Source: a virus
Reading direction: 5' to 3' (one strand)
Virus record (IMG/VR): IMGVR_UViG_3300035703_000223
Coordinates: 1 to 37,095 of that record
DNA length: 37,095 bases
A program made the position numbers and the translations under genes. The notes under the pieces are model-generated. The model was not told where the DNA came from, did no database searches, and was given only the letters and a program-made list of their open reading frames with translations. This document shows, in pieces, positions 28,710-36,235 of this stretch (position 1 is its first letter; the number at the start of each line of letters is the position of its first letter).

Positions 28710-29032
28710 TGCGTGCTGGCTTAATGGATCAGCGGATTGTGATTCAGTCCGCGACGAGAACCCGCGATGCAGTTTATGGGTCAGAGGTACTGACCTGGAC
28801 TACCTTCGCTACCGTATGGGGCGCGGTCAATGATGTAAATTCTGTTGAGCGCGTGAATAACGAGATTCGCACGCTGACAAGAAACACGATGATCCAGATT
28901 CGCTATCTGCCGGGACTGACAGCGGATATGCGAATACAGTTATCGGATGGCAGAATTTTAGCGATCACATCGCTAGCTTCTATCAATCGTAAAAAGATGT
29001 GGAAACTAGTCTGCGAGAATTATAGTGCTTGA
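28709..29032 (+). CDS. Head closure / head-tail joining protein
   Basis: A 107-residue protein of the phage head-tail joining family (SPP1 gp16/HK97 gp7-like): MRAGLMDQRIVIQSATRTRD, LTWTTFATVWGAVNDV, NNEIRTLTRNTMIQIRYLPG, RIQLSDGRILAITSLAS and RKKMWKLVCE. All-beta, expected below the adaptor ring to close the head and accept the tail. Length and order are typical. Confidence 0.88.
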   Translation: MRAGLMDQRIVIQSATRTRDAVYGSEVLTWTTFATVWGAVNDVNSVERVNNEIRTLTRNTMIQIRYLPGLTADMRIQLSDGRILAITSLASINRKKMWKLVCENYSA

Positions 29033-29579
29033 AGCAAAGATAGTAGGGCTCGCTGAATTAGAGAAGGCGCTAAAAGAAGTCGCGCCTAAACTGGAGAGAA
29101 ACATTCTCCGCGCTGGCCTACTAGCTGGAAGCAAAGTGATCGCAGCAGAGGCGCAGCGAATCGTAAGAGCCGAGGCATACGATAGCGGCGATCTGTATGA
29201 GAGCATCCGCGCATCTACTTATTCAAAATATCGAAGGCTAGGCAATCTGCCAGCAGCTACGGTTAAAGCTGGCGGTCCAATTAAGGCCAAAGGCGGCAGA
29301 GCTAAAAGCCGTCCCTTCTATGCCCACATCATTGAGTGGGGTGCGAAGCCGCACGTTATCAGAGCGAAAAGCTCTAAAGGACTACGCATCGGCGATAAGC
29401 GATTGCTGCAAGTAAACCATCCGGGCGTGCAGGGCATTCGGTTTATGACCCGCGCGGCTGATACAAAAGCAGCGGACGCGGTAAAGGCATTCGCAGAGAA
29501 GGTGCGAGAACGATTAGCGAAAGAAGGGCTAGATGTGCCGGCTCCTATAGCAGCAGAGGATTTTGACAATGAGGGGTGA
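29025..29579 (+). CDS. HK97 gp10-like tail-completion/neck protein
   Basis: A 184-residue protein starting at GTG 29025, overlapping the previous gene. It has the gp10 family pattern: GLAELEKALKEVAPKLERNI, LRAGLLAGSKVIAAEAQRIV, DSGDLYESIRAS, then AHIIEWGAKPHVIRAK and a C-terminal helix AADAVKAFAEKVRERL. This family acts at the head-tail interface or as a tail-terminator partner. Length is slightly above the usual 130-150 residues because of a Lys/Gly-rich insert at 75-95. Confidence 0.85.
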   Translation: MLEAKIVGLAELEKALKEVAPKLERNILRAGLLAGSKVIAAEAQRIVRAEAYDSGDLYESIRASTYSKYRRLGNLPAATVKAGGPIKAKGGRAKSRPFYAHIIEWGAKPHVIRAKSSKGLRIGDKRLLQVNHPGVQGIRFMTRAADTKAADAVKAFAEKVRERLAKEGLDVPAPIAAEDFDNEG

Positions 29580-29967
29580 AGCGGTAGTTAAGGCATTACT
29601 CGAGGCGTATCCCGGCGTCACCGCTATCGTCTCTACCCGCATTCAGCCCGCGCCATTGCCAGAGACATTAGCGCTACCCGCTATCGCTACGCGCCACATC
29701 ACGACGATTGATCTACCTACGATTGATGCGCAGAGCTACGGCTTGGTGCGTAGTCGCATCGAGGTGACAGCGGTAACGAAAACCTACCCTGTGCAGAAGC
29801 AGCTGCTAGAGCAAGTCAGATTAGCTCTGCAATACAGGCGCGGCACAATCGCTGGTTACGAGGTTGTCTCTGTAGTACGCGATAACGTCGGACCGGACTT
29901 ACGAGATGATGACAAGATGATTTTCAGTCAATCAGTTGATTTTGTTTTGACGTTGAAAGAAGTGTAA
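29569..29967 (+). CDS. Tail terminator/completion protein (DUF3168)
   Basis: A 132-residue protein starting at ATG 29569 with an AGAGGA site eight bases before. It contains EAVVKALLEAYPGVTAIVST, ALPAIATRHITTID, RSRIEVTAVTKTYPVQKQLL, EQVRLALQYR and a final SQSVDFVLTLKEV strand, the DUF3168/tail-completion pattern. It caps the tail tube at the head-proximal end. Gene order (connector, closure, gp10, DUF3168, tube) is the standard siphovirus order. Confidence 0.87.
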   Translation: MRGEAVVKALLEAYPGVTAIVSTRIQPAPLPETLALPAIATRHITTIDLPTIDAQSYGLVRSRIEVTAVTKTYPVQKQLLEQVRLALQYRRGTIAGYEVVSVVRDNVGPDLRDDDKMIFSQSVDFVLTLKEV

Positions 29968-29973
29968 CCTTAT

Positions 29974-29989
29974 GCCCTAACGGGCTTTT
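29974..29989 (+). terminator. Short GCCC/GGGC hairpin with T run
   Basis: GCCC (29974-29977), loop TAAC, GGGC (29982-29985) and TTTT (29986-29989), between the DUF3168 and tail tube genes. The stem is only four pairs, so any termination is weak; it may set tube protein mRNA ends. The tube gene has its own strong AGAGGAA site. Confidence 0.35.
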
Positions 29990-30006
29990 CCCAGAGGAAT
30001 TATTAA

Positions 30007-31224
30007 ATGAGCACTCCCGCATCAGGCCTGTTTAAACAGGTTGCATACAAGGCCGAAACTTCTTTCGGCGTAGTGCCGTCGGCGGCTAGCGCACAGTCGC
30101 TCCGTCGCGTGCAGTCCACACTTGATCTCTCTAAAGAGACGTACCAGAGTAACGAGATTCGACAGGACTTTCAGCTTGTCGACTTCCGTCACGGCGTGCG
30201 TCGAGTCGAGGGCAACATCTCTGGCGAGCTTTCGCCAGCGACCTATAAGGACTTCATTCAATGCGCCCTTAAGCGCGATTTCACGGCGGTCACACCGGCC
30301 ACTGGCGTATCAGTAACGATTGCTGGCTCTGGTCCTAGCTACACCGTCACGCGAGGCTCTGGTAGCTATATTACCGATGGCTTTAAGGTCGGTGACGTTA
30401 TCCGCTTGAGCGCTGGTAGCCCGTCGCTGGCTGCTAACTTCGGCAAGAACCTCTTGATTGTCGGACTGACTGGCTCTGTCGCTACGGTCATCACCCTTAA
30501 CGGTAGCTCGATGACTGCCGAGGGTCCGGTGGCTGGTACGACCGTGACGGTAGTGGGTAAGAAAACCTACATTCCTACAACGGGTCACACCGATAAGAGC
30601 TTCAGCATTGAGCACTATTACAGCGACCTCGTACAGTCGGAAGTGTTCTCGGGCTGTAAGCCGACCAGTATTGCTATCGGCTTGCCGCCGACTGGCCTTG
30701 CCACCATCGACATTGGTTTCATGGGCAAGGACGTCACGACCGCTTCGGCGCAGTACTTTACTAACCCTAGCGCACAGACCACGACTGGTTTGCTCGCTGC
30801 GGTCAACGGTGAGCTGCGCGTCGGTGGTCAGTCAGTAGCTACCCTTACGGGCTTGACCCTAAACATTGCTAGCAACTACTCGGGCGATCCGGTGGTCGGT
30901 AGCAACACGGTTCCGTTTATGTTCGCGGGTCGCGTAATCGTTACTGGTCAGGCTACGGCCTACTTTGATTCGGTCACGTTGCGCGATGCGTTCTTTAATG
31001 AGACGGAAGTCGAAATCATCGGCGCGTTCACGGCTAACAATGATGCTGATGCGCCGTTCATGAGCTTTGTGCTTCCGCGCGTGAAGATCGGCGGCGCTAG
31101 CAAGAATGACGGAGAGGGTGGCCTCGTACAGACGCTGCCGTTCCAAGCTCTGTTAAATACTGCCGGCGGCTCTGGTACGAATAGTGAACAGACGACCATC
31201 GTCATCCAAGACTCTGCCGCCTAA
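30007..31224 (+). CDS. Major tail tube protein
   Basis: A 405-residue protein of the phage tail tube family: FKQVAYKAETSFGVVPSAAS, SLRRVQSTLDLSKETYQSNE, FRHGVRRVEGNISGELSPAT and YKDFIQCALKRDF form the tube domain. An inserted beta-rich domain (about 95-190: ITDGFKVGDVIRLSAG, NLLIVGLTGSVATVI, AEGPVAGTTVTVVGKKTYIP) probably decorates the tube surface. TDKSFSIEHYYSD, VFSGCKPTSIAIGLPPTG, TIDIGFMGKDV and SFVLPRVKIGG complete it. It is large for a tube protein because of the insertion. Strong SD AGAGGAATT before ATG. Confidence 0.9.
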   Translation: MSTPASGLFKQVAYKAETSFGVVPSAASAQSLRRVQSTLDLSKETYQSNEIRQDFQLVDFRHGVRRVEGNISGELSPATYKDFIQCALKRDFTAVTPATGVSVTIAGSGPSYTVTRGSGSYITDGFKVGDVIRLSAGSPSLAANFGKNLLIVGLTGSVATVITLNGSSMTAEGPVAGTTVTVVGKKTYIPTTGHTDKSFSIEHYYSDLVQSEVFSGCKPTSIAIGLPPTGLATIDIGFMGKDVTTASAQYFTNPSAQTTTGLLAAVNGELRVGGQSVATLTGLTLNIASNYSGDPVVGSNTVPFMFAGRVIVTGQATAYFDSVTLRDAFFNETEVEIIGAFTANNDADAPFMSFVLPRVKIGGASKNDGEGGLVQTLPFQALLNTAGGSGTNSEQTTIVIQDSAA

Positions 31225-31244
31225 AGCGGCACAACACGCACGGG

Positions 31245-31313
31245 CTCTGGTCGCTTCGCCTTCCTCGCAGAGGGCGGGCGATCAGAGTACCGGCAATCTA
31301 CAACTCTGCGAGG
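31245..31313 (+). promoter_or_regulatory. Structured leader (possible pseudoknot) covering the chaperone RBS
   Basis: Two interleaved inverted repeats. CTCTGGTCGC (31245-31254) pairs with GCGATCAGAG (31278-31287), with one G.U. CCTCGCAGAG (31263-31272) pairs perfectly with CTCTGCGAGG (31304-31313). The arms alternate, so both stems together would form an H-type pseudoknot, or they are alternatives. The last arm includes the GAGG part of the ribosome-binding site for ATG 31319, so folding would hide it. Likely a translational control element for the tail chaperone. Confidence 0.55.
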
Positions 31314-31318
31314 AATCT

Positions 31319-31729
31319 ATGGATACATTTGATCTAGATAGCTTTGAAGATGTTTCGTCGGGCGAGTATGTGGTCAAGCATCCCGAGACTAACCAGCCAA
31401 CAGCGATTGTTGTCACGCTGGCGGGTCCAGAGCATCCTAATCGCAAAAAGATCGCGTTCGCTGCACAGCGTCGGCTGCGTAAAGTATTGCAGCAGACTGG
31501 CAAGCTCCAGCTGGCCGATCCAGAAGAGGAGGAAGGCGAAGAGGTCGATATGCTCGTTGCTTGCACCCTCGGCTGGAAAGGCATCTCGGTAGGCGGTAAG
31601 GCATTAGCGTATTCGGCAGAGGCCGCTCGCTCGCTCTATACCGATCCAAAGCGCCGTTGGTTGCGCGATCAGATTAAAGCCGCGCTGAACGAACGTGAGC
31701 ATTTTATCAAGCGCTCCGATCCAGCTTAA
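31319..31729 (+). CDS. Tail assembly chaperone, first part
   Basis: A 136-residue protein starting at ATG 31319 with a GCGAGGAA site; an upstream open frame from 31184 overlaps the tube gene and is rejected. It contains MDTFDLDSFEDVSSGEYVVK, TAIVVTLAGPEHPNRKKIAF, AAQRRLRKVLQQTGKL, EEEEGEEVDMLVACTLGWKG and YTDPKRRWLRDQIKAALNER. Placed between tail tube and tape measure with a second out-of-frame ORF following, it has the position and size of gpG-type chaperones that bind the tape measure during tail assembly. Confidence 0.82.
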   Translation: MDTFDLDSFEDVSSGEYVVKHPETNQPTAIVVTLAGPEHPNRKKIAFAAQRRLRKVLQQTGKLQLADPEEEEGEEVDMLVACTLGWKGISVGGKALAYSAEAARSLYTDPKRRWLRDQIKAALNEREHFIKRSDPA

Positions 31730-31767
31730 TTGAGGCTGCGGAGCGCGAATTTGCACTCGGCGAGCGA

Positions 31768-32064
31768 ATGGAGGATGGCGCGACCTTAAGAACGCATCTT
31801 CAGAGACTCGCATATAGCTCGGGCAAGGTGGATGCCAGATTAGAGGCTCCACCTCCCGCTCGGGCGGTGAGAGGTTTATGGGATGCGTTCCTGATGCTGT
31901 CGGCATCGAGGCGATCAGGAATGTCACCCCATCCTCTGACGATGGTAGATATAGAGGCGTATTGTCGAATGGCGAACATCCAGCTTTCTAATTGGGAGCT
32001 GGAGACATTGATTGCTTTAGATGCTGTTGCTATGGCGGCGGCGGCAAAAAATAGGAAGTCTTAA
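31768..32064 (+). CDS. Tail assembly chaperone, second part (possibly frameshift-expressed)
   Basis: A 98-residue frame beginning at ATG 31768 in the -1 frame relative to the first chaperone. The same frame is open back to 31699, and the extra residues (LIEAAEREFALGER) look like real protein continuing into MEDGATLRTHLQRL, so the product may start earlier by a -1 frameshift near the end of the first ORF or at a non-ATG codon. Later: PPPARAVRGLWDAFLMLSAS, PHPLTMVDIEAYCRMANIQL, SNWELETLIALDAVAM. No classic slippery heptamer is present. Stop overlaps the tape measure ATG. Confidence 0.75.
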   Translation: MEDGATLRTHLQRLAYSSGKVDARLEAPPPARAVRGLWDAFLMLSASRRSGMSPHPLTMVDIEAYCRMANIQLSNWELETLIALDAVAMAAAAKNRKS

Positions 32065-35000
32065 TGGCACAGCCAGTCGCAACACTATTGATTGAAATGG
32101 CTGCGGACGTTGCAAAACTGACGCAGGACATGAATCAAGCAAAGTCCGTAGTCGGTAATGCGATGAAGGGCATTGAGCAACAAGTCGATGGCGCTCGTAA
32201 GGCTTTCGGCTTTCTTGCTACTGCGATTGGCGTGGGTTCGTTCACCGCTCTGATTAAAGGCACTATCGACGCTGCTGACAAGCTCGATGAGATGGCCGAG
32301 CGCACTGGCGTAGCAGCTAGTGAGCTCTCGCGCCTAGAGATCGCCTTTAAGCTCTCTGGTGCTGGCTCCGATGTGATGGAAAAGGCGTTCATTAAACTCG
32401 CCAATACGATGAACACCAATTCGAAGGCCATTGAGCAGCTAGGCGTACAGACAAAGAACACCGATGGCACGCTGCGTAGCAGCACGGCGGTATTGCGCGA
32501 TGTGGCAGACCGTTATGCAGCTATGGAAGATGGCGCACGCAAGACGGCTATCGCTGGCGAGATATTCGGCGAGAAGCTCGGTCCGCAGCTTGCTGGCTTG
32601 CTGAACATGGGTTCAAGAGGCCTAGATGAGATGGCCGCGCTAACCGAGCGTCTCGGTATGGCGATGACTGATGAAGGCGCAGCGGCAGCGGCGAAATTTA
32701 ATGATACGCTCGATCTATTGAAGATGGCTGTCGGTGGTGTAGCGCGTCAGGCTACATCTGATCTATTGCCCGCTCTGACTAATATCGCCATCGGCATGCT
32801 CGATGCCGCCAGAAATGGAACGGCTCTTGCTACGGCTAGCGATTTGCTGACCGGATTTATGAAGTCCTTATTCAATGGCTTGCTTGCCGTTGGTGAAGGT
32901 CTTAATACCGTCGCTGTATTAGCGACCTCAACGTGGAAGGCATTTTGGCAAGCCACTAATGGTGATTTCACAAAGGCGATCAATACGATCAAAATTGGCT
33001 TCTATGAAGTAGAAGCTAATTGGGCGAAGACTGGACAGACCATTAGCGATGTCTGGACTAATGCTACACAGACAACCGTAGACTCTACGCTCACGTTATT
33101 AGGCGAGGCGCGAAAGAATCAGCAAGCTTCGCTCGATACCGCAGAAGCGCAAAAGAAGATGGAAGAAGCTGCGAAGAAGGCACAAGCCGAATTCGATAAG
33201 CTCTCTGCGTCCCTTGATAAGGCCACTATAGCAGCACTGGCCGAGACTGCTGCGGGCGGTAAGCTGACCGACGCCGCTAAACTGGAATTAGAAGTTCGCG
33301 CGAAACTCAATGATACGACGATCAAACTGACTGACGCGCAGCGCAAAGAGATCGAGACAAAGCTGGCTGCTGCACAGGCGGCGCTCAATGATCGTGACGC
33401 GCAAGAAAAAGCGAATGAAGCTCGCAAGAAGCTGACCGAGAGTCTAGGCAAAGAGATAGCCGAGATAGAGAAGCAGATCAAAGCGCAGCAGGAATCTAAC
33501 GAGGAAGCAGGGCTCTCGCGCCAACAGATCGGTATGCTCGAGGTAGCACGGCTGCGTGACGCTGCGGCTATCGCTACCCGTAACGCGCAGCTGCGTGCAG
33601 AGTCGGGCATCAATGACGAGATTACAGAGCAATATCGCAAGCAAGCGGAAGGACTGAACAAGCTCGCTGACGAAAAGGAAAAGGGCGTTCACGTTCAAGC
33701 TGCGAAAGATGCTGCTGACGAGTGGAAGAAAACCACAGAGGCTATTGAGAACGGCCTGACCGATGCGTTAATGCGTGCGTTCGAGTCTGGTAAGGGCTTT
33801 ATGGAAGCCTTCAAGCAGACGCTGAAAAACGCATTTAAGACGCTGGTGCTGGAGCCCACGATCCGCGCGATCATGGCTCCTATCTCTGGCGCACTCGGTG
33901 GCATTTTCGGCGGCTCACCGGCTGGCGCTGCTATCGGTGGCGCTGGCGGTGGTGGTGGCGGTGGATTACTCGGCAGCATAGGCTCTATCGCGGGCATCGG
34001 CGGCATGGTCGGCTCTGGCCTAGGCTACGGCCTTGCGGCTTACTCTGCGGGCGGTCTGGGCTTGATGGGTACGCTTACCGGCGCTGGCTCGATGATCTCT
34101 GGCGGTATCGCTGCTGGCTCGCTCGGCTCTATAGCTGCGGGCATCGGCGGCGTGCTCGGCGCTCTCGGTCCGATTGCGCTGGGCATCGGGCTCTTGATCA
34201 AGGGATTCTCGCGTGGTCCGAAGCAAACGACGGGAACCGGCATCGAGGGCGGCTTTCTCGGCGGCGAGTTTAGCGGCCAACAATATAGCGAGTGGATCAA
34301 GAAGGGCGGCTGGTTCCGTAGCGATAAGCGCGGCACGGATTTTAATCCGTTAGCTCAGGAGCTTAAGTCGCAGTTTGATGAAGCGGGCGCGGCGATCTTC
34401 GCTGGCGCTAGCGAGTATGGAAAAATTCTAGGCTTGCCGGTCGACCAGCTACGGGATGTGAATTATCGTATTCGCGTTCAGCTGACTGATGACGAGAAGA
34501 AAAACGCAGCGGCAATCGAGACGGCGCTGCAAGGCTATCGTAACTCGCTGGCCGGTGCGTTCATGGAAACGCTGCTGCCGTTCCAGAAAGCGGGTGAAGC
34601 TATCGCCGATACGATGGAGCGCCTCGCTCTCTTGCAGGGCTTCAGCACGGATATCAATAACCTCGGCGGTATTTTCTCTCGCGTCGCTACGCTATCCGTC
34701 AGCGCGAAAGAGCAGCTGCTAGAGTTCGCTGGCGGTATGCAAGCCTTCGTCGCACAGGCGCAGGGCTTCGTCGCTAACTATTACTCCGAGTCCGAGCGCT
34801 TCGGTATCGCAGCCGCGCGTATCCGCGAACAGCTAGCGGCTATCGGCGTGACGGGAGATGTATCTACCCGCGCAGAGTTCCGTAAGCTGATTGAGTCTAC
34901 GGATATTTCGACCGAGGAAGGCCGTCGCCAGTTAGCCGCATTGCTCGCACTATCCGAGCAGTTCGCACAGGTTGGCGGCTACCTCGAGCAGCAGGGCATG

Positions 35001-35309
35001 ACCCTAGAGGAGCTCGCGGAAGCTGCGCCACAGGTAGAAATACTGAAGTCCATTCTTGAAGATGCCGAGGCGCAAGCTGAATATGCCGCGCGTACTGCTA
35101 ACGCGACCGAGGGCATTATTGACGGCATTAGCGATATGGCAGAGCTAATTCGAGCGGCCATTGCTGGCTCTACGGAAGCGATTAAGCGACTGCAAGAAAT
35201 TATGGAGGCTGGTAACGCTGCGATTGTGGCTGCAAGCCGCGAGACAAGTACGATCTTGGATTCGTGGGATGACAACGGCGCTATCGTAACGACCACCACA
35301 ACGCCATGA
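32064..35309 (+). CDS. Tail tape measure protein
   Basis: A 1081-residue protein that sets tail length. The N-terminus VATLLIEMAADVAKLTQDMN, QAKSVVGNAMKGIEQQVDGA and FLATAIGVGSFTALIKGTID, then LDEMAERTGVAASELSRLEI, is typical of tape measures. Residues about 355-560 are strongly coiled coil (Lys/Glu/Ala-rich). A Gly/Ala-rich hydrophobic region (about 600-720) with FGGSPAGAAIGG and GGIAAGSLGSIAAGIGGVLG is the expected membrane-active part. The rest is helical. At roughly 1.5 angstroms per residue, tail length would be about 160 nm. It is the largest gene here. Confidence 0.95.
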   Translation: MAQPVATLLIEMAADVAKLTQDMNQAKSVVGNAMKGIEQQVDGARKAFGFLATAIGVGSFTALIKGTIDAADKLDEMAERTGVAASELSRLEIAFKLSGAGSDVMEKAFIKLANTMNTNSKAIEQLGVQTKNTDGTLRSSTAVLRDVADRYAAMEDGARKTAIAGEIFGEKLGPQLAGLLNMGSRGLDEMAALTERLGMAMTDEGAAAAAKFNDTLDLLKMAVGGVARQATSDLLPALTNIAIGMLDAARNGTALATASDLLTGFMKSLFNGLLAVGEGLNTVAVLATSTWKAFWQATNGDFTKAINTIKIGFYEVEANWAKTGQTISDVWTNATQTTVDSTLTLLGEARKNQQASLDTAEAQKKMEEAAKKAQAEFDKLSASLDKATIAALAETAAGGKLTDAAKLELEVRAKLNDTTIKLTDAQRKEIETKLAAAQAALNDRDAQEKANEARKKLTESLGKEIAEIEKQIKAQQESNEEAGLSRQQIGMLEVARLRDAAAIATRNAQLRAESGINDEITEQYRKQAEGLNKLADEKEKGVHVQAAKDAADEWKKTTEAIENGLTDALMRAFESGKGFMEAFKQTLKNAFKTLVLEPTIRAIMAPISGALGGIFGGSPAGAAIGGAGGGGGGGLLGSIGSIAGIGGMVGSGLGYGLAAYSAGGLGLMGTLTGAGSMISGGIAAGSLGSIAAGIGGVLGALGPIALGIGLLIKGFSRGPKQTTGTGIEGGFLGGEFSGQQYSEWIKKGGWFRSDKRGTDFNPLAQELKSQFDEAGAAIFAGASEYGKILGLPVDQLRDVNYRIRVQLTDDEKKNAAAIETALQGYRNSLAGAFMETLLPFQKAGEAIADTMERLALLQGFSTDINNLGGIFSRVATLSVSAKEQLLEFAGGMQAFVAQAQGFVANYYSESERFGIAAARIREQLAAIGVTGDVSTRAEFRKLIESTDISTEEGRRQLAALLALSEQFAQVGGYLEQQGMTLEELAEAAPQVEILKSILEDAEAQAEYAARTANATEGIIDGISDMAELIRAAIAGSTEAIKRLQEIMEAGNAAIVAASRETSTILDSWDDNGAIVTTTTTP

Positions 35310-36235
35310 AGATAATCAAACCGACACCGATTACGGACTCTAATTTCGTCTCAAGCACGATACCGGAGCCGTATAACCCAGGCTCACCCACGCTAGAGGT
35401 GGTGTGGAGTTCTGGCGGCTTCTATGCAGAAGGTGATCGGCGTATACGAACCGAGACGCATCGCATCTATCGCTGCAAGAAAACCCACACTGGCATATCA
35501 ATACCACCAGAGCTAGACACTGAGCATTGGACGGACGTAGCACCGACTAACCGTTGGGCTATGTTTGATAATGTGGTGAACACGCAGAGCACCGACGTCA
35601 ATTCCATCACGGTATCTATTGCACCGGGCATTATTAATGGACTAGCTTTAATTGAATTGCTAGGCGATGAAGTCACTATCACGATGCGTGATGCGATAGG
35701 CTCGCCATCTGGTAATGTGGTCTATACCAAGACGGTGAATCTGGATATCAGCGATATTTATGATTGGTACACTTACTTTTTTGAACCGTTTGTGCAGCGT
35801 AAATCGGTTGTATTGCTTGATTTGCCTCCGTATCTTAACAATGAAGTAACGGTCACTATCACTGGTTTACAAACGGTTGCTATCGGCGGTCTTATCGTCG
35901 GCGCTGTCTACACATTCGGCACTACGCAATACAACGCTACGGCTGGCATTCGTGATTACTCGCGCAAAGTCACCGATGAGGAAACTGGCGTGGTATCGCT
36001 TGAACAGCGGAAATTTAGCAAACGATTAAAAGCAAAGCTGAAAGTTCCAGCGGGTGCAACAAACGCATTGCAACAGGTTTTAATTGACTTAAGAGCAATC
36101 CCGACCGTATGGGTTGGCGATGACACTGGTGAATACGAGGCGCTTACCGTGTTCGGCTTTTATCGAGACTTTGAGCTTGATGTAGCGTATCCAACCTTCA
36201 GCTTTTACACTCTTGATGTAGAGGGAATGACCTAA
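35306..36235 (+). CDS. Distal tail protein with possible carbohydrate-binding region
   Basis: A 309-residue protein overlapping the tape measure stop (ATGA). The N-terminal third has YAEGDRRIRTETHRIYRCKK, THTGISIPPELD, EHWTDVAPTNRWAMFDN, a phage tail motif set often described as carbohydrate-binding-like. The middle is beta-stranded (IAPGIINGLALIELLGDEVT, VVLLDLPPYLNNEVTVTI). The end has RDYSRKVTDEETG, QRKFSKRLKAKLKVPAGATN and TFSFYTLDVEGMT. Homologues sit after tape measures and are probably baseplate or tip proteins. Role inferred. Confidence 0.78.
   Translation: MKIIKPTPITDSNFVSSTIPEPYNPGSPTLEVVWSSGGFYAEGDRRIRTETHRIYRCKKTHTGISIPPELDTEHWTDVAPTNRWAMFDNVVNTQSTDVNSITVSIAPGIINGLALIELLGDEVTITMRDAIGSPSGNVVYTKTVNLDISDIYDWYTYFFEPFVQRKSVVLLDLPPYLNNEVTVTITGLQTVAIGGLIVGAVYTFGTTQYNATAGIRDYSRKVTDEETGVVSLEQRKFSKRLKAKLKVPAGATNALQQVLIDLRAIPTVWVGDDTGEYEALTVFGFYRDFELDVAYPTFSFYTLDVEGMT

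Noticed and set aside
33119-33661. A 180-residue Ser/Ala-rich minus-strand frame inside the tape measure gene
   Set aside because: It is the mirror of the Lys/Glu/Ala coiled coil and reads as a low-complexity shadow.
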